Under the pieces are notes generated by a model that did not search any database, was not told the origin of the DNA, and saw only the letters and a list, made by a program, of their open reading frames with translations. From Sphaerochaetaceae bacterium (GTDB taxonomy: Bacteria > Spirochaetota > Spirochaetia > Sphaerochaetales > Sphaerochaetaceae): a stretch of DNA of 64,000 bases. The position numbers and the translations under genes are program-made. The DNA is taken from positions 1-64,000 of the forward strand of contig JAQQAR010000072.1 of the NCBI GenBank assembly GCA_028532765.1. The letters run 5' to 3'. Positions 34,919-43,784 of the stretch are shown here, one piece after another; the first letter of the stretch is position 1, and every line of letters starts with the position of its first letter.

Positions 34919-36118
34919 ATGAGAAACAGGGGCAACGAACAGAGAATATTCAACAGACTGTCAATCTTCTTGATTGGCTCTTTCGTTGTGCTTCTGCTCT
35001 TTGCCTCCTGCACTGCTTCGCCAGGAGGAGCGGTCCATATTTCCTTGGACCGCTCAATAGAGAAAACCAAGGAAACAGCTTTCATAAACCCTGACCTCGA
35101 CCTTGAGATTGCCAGCTATGATCTAACCCTCTATGGTCCTGAGCGTACAACTCTGGTTTTGGAGCGAACGCTCGATTCTGAGGTGCAACAGACTACCTTC
35201 GATACCTTGCCAACCGGAACTTGGAAGCTCCGGGTACAAGCAAAGAATACAGAGGGCAAGATGCTTCGCTCCCTTGGGTATGACTCAACCCTGCAGGATC
35301 GATTAATCTCCTTTGAGGTAAGACGGGGTGAGGTTTCAGTTGTTGATTGCACCTTGGTTCCCTACTGGGTAGGAGAGGGAGAGCTTTCCCTCTCCTTGGA
35401 CTGGTCCCTTGTTGATCTCGATCTCCTCTCTACCAAACCAGGTTTGGCAGTGTCCATAACCCCTTTGAGTGAGGTGTTATCCTTACAAGGGGTGCAAGTT
35501 GCTACCCCTCTGGGTGGGTACACCATCACCGGCCAAGAGACAGATGACGCTCTCTCTGTAGAGCTTTCACCGGAAACTGGAATGCTTCCAGAGGGAAGAG
35601 CTATTCAGCTTGCACTCAGTGCCCTCCCTGCTGGGTTGTATGAAATCTCGGTAGAACTCCGCACAGAAGCATCTTTTGTAAGGCTCTGGAAGGGAGTTCA
35701 GTTTGCGAGTGTTATGGATGATGGGACTACTTCCTTGGATATCTCCTTGCTTGATCCAGCCCTACAAACAGGAAGTATAACAATCCCGATAGAGGAACAT
35801 CTCGATCCTCTTGGGGTTTCTTTCACTTCCACTGCTCCCTCTACCTTGGACCCTGATCAGAAAGGGGAGTTCACCGTTGCTGTCACCGGTCAAGGAAGTG
35901 AATCTTCTCTGTCCTATACCTGGTATGTGAATGGAGAAAAGGTGGAAAGCGAAACTGAAAGCGATGAGGTTCCCCCAGAGATCCTTCTCTATAGTTTTAC
36001 AGAAGCTGGTCAGTACACCATCACCAGCAGCGTAACAGAAGAAGATAGCGGTGGGATTCTTACCAACTGGGGAATGGCACAGTGGGAGCTCACGGTGGAA
36101 CAAGGGGAGGTTGACTGA
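34919..36118 (+). CDS. Surface lipoprotein of the paralogous array, member 2
   Basis: About 400 residues; a GTG at 34916 is an equal choice of start. LLLFASC is the lipobox. The shared N-terminal domain is present (IASYDLTLYGPE, LPTGTWKLRVQAKN, RRGEVSVVDCTLVPY), then one PKD-like module: LSYTWYVNGEKVESE and YSFTEAGQYTITSSV, a close match to member 1 (YSFSEAGQYTVTAVV). It ends after this module with no DUF1566-type domain. Stop and next start overlap (TGATG), so translation is coupled. Confidence 0.75.
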   Translation: MRNRGNEQRIFNRLSIFLIGSFVVLLLFASCTASPGGAVHISLDRSIEKTKETAFINPDLDLEIASYDLTLYGPERTTLVLERTLDSEVQQTTFDTLPTGTWKLRVQAKNTEGKMLRSLGYDSTLQDRLISFEVRRGEVSVVDCTLVPYWVGEGELSLSLDWSLVDLDLLSTKPGLAVSITPLSEVLSLQGVQVATPLGGYTITGQETDDALSVELSPETGMLPEGRAIQLALSALPAGLYEISVELRTEASFVRLWKGVQFASVMDDGTTSLDISLLDPALQTGSITIPIEEHLDPLGVSFTSTAPSTLDPDQKGEFTVAVTGQGSESSLSYTWYVNGEKVESETESDEVPPEILLYSFTEAGQYTITSSVTEEDSGGILTNWGMAQWELTVEQGEVD

Positions 36119-37662
36119 TGAAACATATTCGCCCCTCTTTGATTCTGCTTTTTGTTCTCTCTTTCCTGTTTCTTTTTAGTGGTTGTGCTGAGTATAGCTC
36201 CACTGAATCTGGGGGACTCGCGATTCATTTTTCTGAGCCAAAGGCAAGGGAAATCTATCTTCCTTCCATCCCCTTGGATATAGCCTCCTACAAGATTACG
36301 TTGACCAGTGGGAGTGAGACGAAAACTTATGAGGTGGGAAAACAAGATTCCTTAGTTATCGAAGGACTGCTTCCTGGAATCTGGACCATCGAGGTTGTTG
36401 GCTACAATGGATGGGATGCAGGGGAATCCCAGGTGAGTGGTCAGCAGATAGCTACACTGGAAAAGAACCAAGAAGAAAGCAGATCGATACAGTGCAGTGT
36501 AAAACGTGGGGAAGTCACCTCTGCATCCCTTGCCATGGTTCCCATCACTGAAGGAACGGGGTCTCTCTCGCTTACCGTGAACTGGCCCCAACAAGACCAA
36601 GGTTCCTCTCTCATCCTGAATAATCCAAGATTGGAGATAGAGGTGAGGGGATACAATGAACATGCCAGTGTGTACGAGGACAACAGCAGTTATAGTGAAT
36701 TGATTGTAGTAAATGATGCTGCACATACCGCTACCAGAACCTTATCGAACTTGGTTCCTGGCTGGTATGAGATCCAGACTCGTCTTATTCCCCAGAATGC
36801 CACAGGGGATGCAACGCTCTACTATCGTAGTATCGACTTCGCCCAAGTAGTACCGAATGATGCAACCGGGACAATCGTTGTGTTGGACATCACCGATGAA
36901 ATGTTGGTAACCGGATCTATAGACTGGAGCTTTACCGAGGATATGGAGCAAGCTCTGGAGAATTTGGCTATCACCCAAGTCAGAGCTGATGAAGTAGCCT
37001 ATGCAGGTGTGCTACAACACTTCTCTTGTACCTATGAGAGCCCTACAGCCTCCTACCAGTGGTATGTTGATGGTGTTGCTATAAGCGGAGAAACAAATAA
37101 AACATTCTCCCATAGGTTCAGCGAGCATGGTACCCACAGGGTATTGGTAGCTGTGAAGGACGGAGGGGTCGTCAATGGAGAGGAAATCACCATGGCCATT
37201 AAACCAGCCTACACTATTGGCAATCATGGTCAAGCAGGGGGCTGGGTCTTCTTCTGTGATATAGAGGGAGAATATGAAGGATGGACCTATTTGGAAGGAG
37301 CACCGGAAGATCTGTCTACTCCAATGGCTTGGAGCAATATTACTAATGTACTTGTTGGAACTTCTAGGGATATAGGAAGCGGTGAGGCAAATACTGCTGC
37401 AATCATAGCCCAAGAAGGGCATACCAGCAGTGCAGCATATGCTTGTACGCAATATGGCTATCCAGATTTTACCGATTGGTTTTTACCCTCTATTGATGAG
37501 CTGGAAGCATTCGTTGCAAATAATGCAGATTTTGCTGAGTCGGTGGAATCACTTTGGCATTGGAGTTCGACTGAGAATACATATTTTTCGGTTTTTTTCC
37601 GATCATCCAAAACAACAAAAAAATATTTTGAATATGCAGTCCGCCCCATACGGTCATTCTAG
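36118..37662 (+). CDS. Surface lipoprotein of the paralogous array, member 3, with DUF1566-type C-terminus
   Basis: 514 residues. FLFLFSGC is the lipobox. Shared domain: IASYKITLTSG, LLPGIWTIEVVGYNGW, VKRGEVTSASLAMVP. A module with ASYQWYVDGVAISGE precedes a C-terminal DUF1566/Lcl_C-like domain (about 362-514): YTIGNHGQAGGWVFF, WTYLEGAPEDL, IGSGEANTAAII, DWFLPSIDELEAF, WSSTEN and AVRPIRSF. These C-terminal domains are found on surface proteins of many environmental bacteria, function unclear. Confidence 0.8.
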   Translation: MKHIRPSLILLFVLSFLFLFSGCAEYSSTESGGLAIHFSEPKAREIYLPSIPLDIASYKITLTSGSETKTYEVGKQDSLVIEGLLPGIWTIEVVGYNGWDAGESQVSGQQIATLEKNQEESRSIQCSVKRGEVTSASLAMVPITEGTGSLSLTVNWPQQDQGSSLILNNPRLEIEVRGYNEHASVYEDNSSYSELIVVNDAAHTATRTLSNLVPGWYEIQTRLIPQNATGDATLYYRSIDFAQVVPNDATGTIVVLDITDEMLVTGSIDWSFTEDMEQALENLAITQVRADEVAYAGVLQHFSCTYESPTASYQWYVDGVAISGETNKTFSHRFSEHGTHRVLVAVKDGGVVNGEEITMAIKPAYTIGNHGQAGGWVFFCDIEGEYEGWTYLEGAPEDLSTPMAWSNITNVLVGTSRDIGSGEANTAAIIAQEGHTSSAAYACTQYGYPDFTDWFLPSIDELEAFVANNADFAESVESLWHWSSTENTYFSVFFRSSKTTKKYFEYAVRPIRSF

Positions 37663-37675
37663 GGAGTTGAGATAG

Positions 37676-39553
37676 ATGCACAAGATGATAGAGAGACAAC
37701 AGAAAATACTAACACTGCTCATGCTTGCAATGCTGTTCCTGCTTGTTTTCTCTTCCTGTGATTTGAGCCTTGCTCCTGAGGGTGTGCTGAGTGTAACCAT
37801 TGTTGAACCAAGTACCGAAAAGTCCCTGAACATTGAGCCTGATGGTGTTGATCTTGTGGTTCAGACATACACAATTACTCTGACCAAGGCTGATGGGACA
37901 ATAGTCACTACCACCAAGAACAAGGGAAGCGATACCTCCTTTGTCATTGAAGGGTTAACGGTTGGAAGTTGGAGTATGCGCGTTGCAGGAAAAAATAGCG
38001 CAGGAAGCATCGTAGCTGAACTGGAGGGAGGTCCTCTTTCTGTTGCTGTGCAACGAGGGAAGGTGAGTGAGGTGTCCGCCCGTATTGTTCCCTGCTCTGG
38101 TAAAGGTACCTTGTCCATCTCCGTGGCCATCGAGGGTACCTATGATCAGATCAATGATCCCTATGTCAGGGTAAAGGTATTTGATGAGAACGGTGATAGC
38201 CAATCCATGACTACATACTCTGTTCCTTTCAATGGGATGGTTGTGCCCGATATCTCGTTGCCTGCTGGGTGGTACCAGATACAAATAATTCTGATGGATT
38301 ATACGACAATTATGGATACACAAGCCTTCTATCCCCACATTGTTGAAGGTAAGGTGACCTCGCATTCCATACGTTTTGATGTCGGCTCCTACGATATCGG
38401 GGATATCGGTCCGGCTGGTGGATTGGTGTTTTATGCGTATGATGAAGAAACAGAGCCAGATGCAGTGGGGACAAATGGAGCCTCTATACATGGACCGATC
38501 AGGTCAACCATAGATGGCTACTCGGGCATGAAGTTCTTTGACTCAGGATCGTACTTGGAGCTGAGTCAGGATCTTGCAATCATTCCCAATGTATTTGAGG
38601 CAAAAATCTATGTGTATAGCGATCATAAAGCCGCAGACAGGGTAGGGATTATTGCGGGGAATTATGATGGAACCACAGGTGCTGTGAATACCCATACCAT
38701 GGGATGGGAAGTATATACCAATGGGAATCCCCGAATATGGTGGGACGGAGGAACCCGTGACATTGTCTACAGCTATGACGTTCGTAAGGATCAGTGGATT
38801 CATTTAAAGTGGGTACGTGATGAGGTGCACCAGACGATTCGTCTGTTCGTTGACGATGGGGACGCAGACGGAACGGGTTCTGATGTATTTGAGGTAACCA
38901 ATTTAGTACGAAACAGGAATGACGGTGTTCCTGGTGCGGGAAATGATGTGTATCTCAATGCAACGGGGAGAAAGCTTCGCATCGGGAGCGACTATCCCAA
39001 TATTCGTCAAGCCTTCAAGGGATATATAGCAGATGTGAAGATCTATGATGATCAAGAGCAATTGAAGCTCTACTATCCGATGAAACGATACCTGGAAGCT
39101 GCTCCTGACGACCTACGGGTACTGGGCGATGGGACTGCCACGTGTGATAGCTCCCTTCTTGGCTATGAGACAGCAGCCAGCCAATTCCCCTTTGGCAGCT
39201 ATGGAGCTACAGAGACCTACCAAAACCTAGGCTCTGGGAGGCTCTCCACGGAGAATTTGGTTGCTGCTGGTGGAGCCACTGATGAGTATGCTCCTCGTCT
39301 TGCATCTGTCCTTGTGCATAATGGGTATGATGACTGGTTCCTTCCCAGTAAGGCGGAGATGGAAGAGATGGTTACGGTTTTACACAACCAATACAATCCT
39401 CTCTCTACTTTCCAGGAAGATTCCTTATATTGGACCTCTACACAATTCAATGATACCGCAGCGTACATTCAAAAATTCTCTCCCACATTCGTTTATTCTA
39501 CATTTGTGAGCAGTACTACCCCGTGGTGTGTCCGGCCAGCCCGTTTCTTGTAG
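37676..39553 (+). CDS. Surface lipoprotein of the paralogous array, member 4, DUF1566 domain split by a LamG-like domain
   Basis: 625 residues. LLVFSSC is the lipobox. The shared N-terminal domain is followed at about residue 238 by YDIGDIGPAGGLVFYAY, the opening of a DUF1566-type domain. A LamG/concanavalin-like domain then intervenes (about 268-461; KFFDSGSYLELS, GWEVYTNGNPRIWW, WIHLKWVRDE, FKGYIADVKIYDD). The DUF1566 sequence resumes at RYLEAAPDDL and finishes with DDWFLPSKAEMEEM, YWTSTQFN and CVRPARFL. The PKD-like module of members 1-3 is missing. The LamG insert suggests carbohydrate binding. Confidence 0.8.
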   Translation: MHKMIERQQKILTLLMLAMLFLLVFSSCDLSLAPEGVLSVTIVEPSTEKSLNIEPDGVDLVVQTYTITLTKADGTIVTTTKNKGSDTSFVIEGLTVGSWSMRVAGKNSAGSIVAELEGGPLSVAVQRGKVSEVSARIVPCSGKGTLSISVAIEGTYDQINDPYVRVKVFDENGDSQSMTTYSVPFNGMVVPDISLPAGWYQIQIILMDYTTIMDTQAFYPHIVEGKVTSHSIRFDVGSYDIGDIGPAGGLVFYAYDEETEPDAVGTNGASIHGPIRSTIDGYSGMKFFDSGSYLELSQDLAIIPNVFEAKIYVYSDHKAADRVGIIAGNYDGTTGAVNTHTMGWEVYTNGNPRIWWDGGTRDIVYSYDVRKDQWIHLKWVRDEVHQTIRLFVDDGDADGTGSDVFEVTNLVRNRNDGVPGAGNDVYLNATGRKLRIGSDYPNIRQAFKGYIADVKIYDDQEQLKLYYPMKRYLEAAPDDLRVLGDGTATCDSSLLGYETAASQFPFGSYGATETYQNLGSGRLSTENLVAAGGATDEYAPRLASVLVHNGYDDWFLPSKAEMEEMVTVLHNQYNPLSTFQEDSLYWTSTQFNDTAAYIQKFSPTFVYSTFVSSTTPWCVRPARFL

Positions 39554-40027
39554 AAGCCGGAAGATTTTGGAAGCGGAGTTTAAATGATTTGAAAGTAGGT
39601 CGACATGTCGACTAACATTCAGATGTACTCCATTTTCTCATTATTCCGATTGCTCCTATGCTCATTATTGCTAAGGTGAAAGCGCTCCATTTCTGTTATG
39701 GATGGAGAGTTCGTTTTGCAGAATTCTTGCCCTCCTTTGATACTCTTTTTGTAGGTTTAGAAGACAAATCTATGCAGGAAGAATCCCAGAAAAGTCTACT
39801 TAGAGCTATATATGAGGTAAAAATCGACAGAAGTACAAAACTGATGGATTCCCAGTATTTATATAGTAATGTTGATGATTTATTCAAAAATACACAGAGT
39901 AATATGCTTTTTATCACAATAAAACAACTCATTTTTTTTATGGAAACGTCGTTTTTAAGCCGGTGTGGTTGAATAATCGGGCCATACATGCAATGATTAG
40001 GTATAACCTTATCCATAGGGAGAAAAT
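39554..40027. other. Gap between the lipoprotein operon and pckG
   Basis: 474 bases without a convincing gene. A 104-codon frame at 39658-39972 has no ribosome site or family-like sequence. A perfect 14-bp palindrome, GTCGACATGTCGAC, sits at 39599-39612 and might bind a regulator. AGGGAG precedes the pckG start. I see no clear terminator after the lipoprotein operon, and no confident pckG promoter. Confidence 0.5.
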
Positions 40028-41923
40028 ATGAGTAAATTTGAAACATTGCTAAAAGAAAAGATGAGTGAAGAGAGTTTCCAGAAGCTTGCAGCCTTGAAAA
40101 ATGACAAGGTGATGGACTTCGTTGGAACCTTCGCTGAGCACTGTGATCCCAAATCCATCTATGTATGTGATGACAGTGAAAAAGACACCCAGTATGTAAG
40201 AGAACAGGCTCTGGCTAAAGGCGAGGAGCACCCTCTTGCAAACTCCAAGCAGACCATCCACTGGGACGGTTATGGCGACCAGGCTCGCGACAAGAAGAAC
40301 ACCCGTTTCATGGTCTACAAAGAGAACATGGATAAGATGGCTTCCTTGAACTCCGTCGAGTATGAAGAAGGCCTCAGTGAGATCATGGGCATTGCCAAGG
40401 GCATCATGAAGGGCAAGGACGCAGTTGTGTTGTTCTACTCTGAAGGTCCTACCCAGAGCCCGTTCACCATTCCTTGTGTGCAGTTCACCGATAGCTGGTA
40501 CGTTGCTCACTCCGAGAATATCCTGTACCGCACTGCATACAGCCACTTCCTCAACATGAAGGACGATGAGAAGGATGATTTCTTCCGTTTCATCCACTCT
40601 GCTGGTGAGCTTGATGAGAATGGTTGTACTGTAAACCTGCAGAACCGCAGAATCTACATGGACACCCAGAACAACATCGTATACTCCATGAACGACCAGT
40701 ATGCTGGTAACTCCGTTGGTTTGAAGAAGCACTCCATGCGTCTTGCAATCAACAAGAGCGGCCAGGAAGGTTGGCTCTGTGAGCACATGTTTGTCATGGC
40801 TGCAGTTGACAAGAAGAAAGATCGCAAGACCTACTTCTGTGGTGCATACCCCTCCGCTTGTGGTAAGACCTCCACTGCCATGATCCCCGGCGAGCAGATC
40901 GTTGGTGATGACATTGCATATTTCAGAAACATCAACGGCGAGTTCCGCGCTGTTAACGTCGAGTTTGGTATGTTCGGTATCATCAAAGACGTCAATGAGC
41001 AGGATGACCCCGTTATCTTCAAGAACCTGATGATCGACCAGGAAGTTATCTTCTCCAACGTTCTTCGTGGTAAGGACAACAAGCCTTACTGGCTTGGTAT
41101 GGGTGTTGATGCTCCCGAGGAAGGCCGCAACCACTTTGGTGAATGGAAGAAGGGCGTGAAGGATGCAAATGGCAACGAAGTTGGCGTTGCTCATGGTAAC
41201 GCACGTTACACCATGCGTCTGGACTACCTGGACAACATCGACAAGGCTGGTTTTGAAGCCAAGGACGGTGTCAAGGTTGAAGGTGTTCTCTACGGTGGAC
41301 GAGACAGTGACATCACCGTTCCTGTTGAAGAGTCCCCGAACTGGAAGGATGGTATCTTGCTGAAGGCAGCTACCCTCGAGAGTGAGACCACCAGTGCAAC
41401 CCTCGGTCAGGAAGGTGTTCGCACCCCCAGCCCGATGGCAAACATGGACTTTGTCTCCTATCCTCTCGGCACCTACACCATGAACAATATCAAGTTCGGT
41501 GAGAGTGTGAAGGATGTTCCCAAGGTATTCAGCAACAACTACTTCATGCGTGATGAAAACGGCAAGTTCATGACCAGTAAGCTCGCCAAGAAGGTTTGGC
41601 TGCACTGGGCAGAAGGTCGTGTACATGGTGAGTACGAAGCATTGGATACTCCTACCGGTAAGATCCCTCTCTATGAGGACCTGAAGGCACTCTTCAAGGA
41701 ACACCTTGATGAGGATTTCTCCAAGGAGAAGTATGACTACCTCTTTACTTTCCGCTGCACCAAGTGGGTTGATAAGCTCGAGAGGACCAAGGCTTACTAC
41801 AAGAAGATGGATCCGAATACTCCCCAGGAGATCTTCGATTACTGGGATGCAGCAATCGCTAAGATCAACAAGGCCAAGGAGCAGTATGGTGATCTGATTC
41901 TTCCCGGCGCTTTCAAGGGTTAA
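40028..41923 (+). CDS. pckG: Phosphoenolpyruvate carboxykinase (GTP)
   Basis: 631 residues. YPSACGKTSTAM (about residues 274-285) is the kinase-1a/P-loop of GTP-type PEP carboxykinase with its reactive Cys, and GDDIAYFRN the metal-binding kinase-2 motif. GGRDSDITVPV and the C-terminal FRCTKWVDKLER match the family. It interconverts oxaloacetate and PEP with GTP; in fermenters with sugar-acid diets it may run in the carboxylating direction. Codon use is strongly biased, so it is probably highly expressed, and a 551-codon mirror frame arises on the other strand. Confidence 0.96.
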   Translation: MSKFETLLKEKMSEESFQKLAALKNDKVMDFVGTFAEHCDPKSIYVCDDSEKDTQYVREQALAKGEEHPLANSKQTIHWDGYGDQARDKKNTRFMVYKENMDKMASLNSVEYEEGLSEIMGIAKGIMKGKDAVVLFYSEGPTQSPFTIPCVQFTDSWYVAHSENILYRTAYSHFLNMKDDEKDDFFRFIHSAGELDENGCTVNLQNRRIYMDTQNNIVYSMNDQYAGNSVGLKKHSMRLAINKSGQEGWLCEHMFVMAAVDKKKDRKTYFCGAYPSACGKTSTAMIPGEQIVGDDIAYFRNINGEFRAVNVEFGMFGIIKDVNEQDDPVIFKNLMIDQEVIFSNVLRGKDNKPYWLGMGVDAPEEGRNHFGEWKKGVKDANGNEVGVAHGNARYTMRLDYLDNIDKAGFEAKDGVKVEGVLYGGRDSDITVPVEESPNWKDGILLKAATLESETTSATLGQEGVRTPSPMANMDFVSYPLGTYTMNNIKFGESVKDVPKVFSNNYFMRDENGKFMTSKLAKKVWLHWAEGRVHGEYEALDTPTGKIPLYEDLKALFKEHLDEDFSKEKYDYLFTFRCTKWVDKLERTKAYYKKMDPNTPQEIFDYWDAAIAKINKAKEQYGDLILPGAFKG

Positions 41924-41961
41924 TCACTCTGTAGTTCGGGTTGAAAATACCTAAATCATAT

Positions 41962-41996
41962 ATGGCACGTATGGAATTCCATGCGTGCCATATTTC
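41962..41996. terminator. Bidirectional intrinsic terminator
   Basis: ATGGCACG at 41962-41969 pairs with CGTGCCAT at 41984-41991, and the interior ATGGAATTCCAT is itself a palindrome, so the stem is almost continuous. It is followed by ATTTCT and lies between the convergent pckG and the secreted-protein gene. Confidence 0.75.
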
Positions 41997-41998
41997 TG

Positions 41999-43180
41999 CT
42001 ATTCAGTCATGATTGATTCAATGATGGCCGATGCCAACGCTTCTCCTCGATCGAACCACTCAACTTCTACCTGCAACATGACATTCTCCTTGGTGATCTT
42101 AACGATCATGGCACCATGGATAGCTTCCTCCCCATAGGGATAGTCATAGGTATAGGTGATTACATAGAAGCGGTTCTCGTAGTCAATCTCATTCCTATGG
42201 ACTTCGCGGTTTTTGAGACTGGTATTATTCTCAAGCTGTTGTTCTATGTCCCTCTTTGATTGGAGCAAATAGTTCTGTCTTGAGATAGTTGAAGCGAGAA
42301 GAGCCTTAAGCCCTTCTATGGCTGATACCTTGCAGTAATACCCTTTCGATTGTAGCGTTTCCGTGGAAGTCTTGATGGTATGAACCTTCTTGCCTCCCTG
42401 CCCTGGAAGATACACAGAGCTGCTTCTCCAGTCAGGCTCATCATCCCAGAGGAAAGTTTCTGATGATCCGAAGAGAGGGTAGGAGTACAAGGCAGTTGTG
42501 TCCTCTTCTCTTGCTGGATCGTCTTGTACCTCCTTAGGTTTCAGAGAATCCAGAAAAGAAATCCCTGAAGCAAGGAATTGCTCGAAGACTGGTTTCCAGA
42601 TAGTCTGTTCATCTTTCGTGTATCTTGTGGTTATGGAGATAAGGGTATCTCCGGCATGGATGATGTACACCTCTGCATGGATTCCTGTGAGTGTTTCATA
42701 GCCATACTTCCATGCGAACATCCCATCGATTTCAGTAGTGGATAGATCATACCACGTCCTCACTACCTCAGACCTTCTGGTTGCTTCCTCAAATACCTTT
42801 GACGCCTCCAGGAGCTCTTCCTCACTGAAGGCAAGCGTCTGGGTGCGGAATGTTGCATTGTCACGTTCCTGGCTTAGGCGTTCAGCTTTCAAGGTGATGG
42901 TATTATTAGCAGAATTGGCCGGTTTTAAACGTTTGGTGTTCATCCCCTTGGGTTGCAGCGTATAGGTATAGGTCCCTCCCGGCTGTGCCTGGAGAGAGAA
43001 GGCTGTTTTCAAGTCTGCTACCTGTACCTCCATAGAATCGGGGACAGTGAAGGTAAAGTGGCGGGTCGTGATGGATTGTCCTGCAAAGAGTACAGAAGTG
43101 GCAATGAGGAGTAGAATGATGAGCAGTGTGAGGTGTTTGTGGTGTTTCATACGCTTGAATCCTGTTCTCCTTTTTTTCAT
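41999..43180 (-). CDS. Secreted protein of unknown function
   Basis: 393 residues. A basic N-terminus and a strong signal peptide (LTLLIILLLIATSVLFA, cleavage near AGQ) with no lipobox. The mature part has beta-rich segments (RHFTFTVPDSMEV, GTYTYTLQPKG, WYDLSTTEIDGMFAWKYGYE, FYVITYTYDYPYGEEAI) and a helical middle. I do not recognise the family. The start could be the ATG at 43150 in place of 43180. No obvious partner gene; it diverges from the NlpC/P60 gene. Confidence 0.65.
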   Translation of the reverse strand: MKKRRTGFKRMKHHKHLTLLIILLLIATSVLFAGQSITTRHFTFTVPDSMEVQVADLKTAFSLQAQPGGTYTYTLQPKGMNTKRLKPANSANNTITLKAERLSQERDNATFRTQTLAFSEEELLEASKVFEEATRRSEVVRTWYDLSTTEIDGMFAWKYGYETLTGIHAEVYIIHAGDTLISITTRYTKDEQTIWKPVFEQFLASGISFLDSLKPKEVQDDPAREEDTTALYSYPLFGSSETFLWDDEPDWRSSSVYLPGQGGKKVHTIKTSTETLQSKGYYCKVSAIEGLKALLASTISRQNYLLQSKRDIEQQLENNTSLKNREVHRNEIDYENRFYVITYTYDYPYGEEAIHGAMIVKITKENVMLQVEVEWFDRGEALASAIIESIMTE

Positions 43181-43271
43181 AAGGTGAACCGCCTCTCGGC
43201 AAGCAGTACTGAGATGTTTTTCGGTTATTCTCAGTATAGCACAAGGTTAGCGACAGTGGTTGTGATAGAAT

Positions 43272-43778
43272 ATGGCTATGAAGAGGATTGCTTTATCCTT
43301 GCTGATAACCAGTCTGCTATGCAGTTCATGTGATGGTGAACATACGGTCCCAGTAAGCGAGGAGATGAGAGAAAAGGCGTATGAGATATCATTCCAATAT
43401 ATTGGGATGCCGTATGTATGGGGTGGAGCAAGCCACTACAGCGATACTGGCGGTGGGGTGGACTGTTCTGGGTTGGTAATTGAGATATATGACGAGGTAG
43501 CAGAGAGCTTCTCAGTGCGGCTACTATTTAACGATACCACTGCCAGTGCGATGGCAAATCAGTATACTCTCCCTCTGCTTGAACCTGAGAGGGGTGATCT
43601 TATCTTCATGGGTGAGGATGGGGTAGTGAGCCATGTGGCGCTCTGTCATGCTGTGACTGACGATGATCTGGTGTTCATTGATGCCTATTCTGTAACAGGT
43701 GAGGTGGGAATTCGATCATACTCCTTTGATGACCCGAAGATTATCTCTTTTGGGAGAATGTTGGTCATTAGTGATTAG
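43272..43778 (+). CDS. NlpC/P60-family lipoprotein peptidase
   Basis: 168 residues. SLLITSLLCSSC is a lipobox, so the protein is anchored outside the inner membrane. The NlpC/P60 domain follows: GMPYVWGGAS, GVDCSGLVIEIYD (nucleophile Cys) and VVSHVALCHAV (His). LEPERGDLIFMG is also typical. These enzymes cut peptidoglycan stem peptides or related amides. The ATG at 43278 is an alternative start. Convergent with the TPR gene, six bases apart. Confidence 0.88.
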   Translation: MAMKRIALSLLITSLLCSSCDGEHTVPVSEEMREKAYEISFQYIGMPYVWGGASHYSDTGGGVDCSGLVIEIYDEVAESFSVRLLFNDTTASAMANQYTLPLLEPERGDLIFMGEDGVVSHVALCHAVTDDDLVFIDAYSVTGEVGIRSYSFDDPKIISFGRMLVISD

Positions 43779-43784
43779 CGATGA

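Noticed and set aside
39658-39972. 104-codon frame before pckG
   Set aside because: No ribosome site, irregular composition and no recognisable motif. Kept only as a gap description.
40049-41704. 551-codon open frame on the minus strand opposite pckG
   Set aside because: It mirrors a highly biased, certain gene; the peptide is Val/Leu/His-rich without any family-like motif and no ribosome site. An effect of codon choice.
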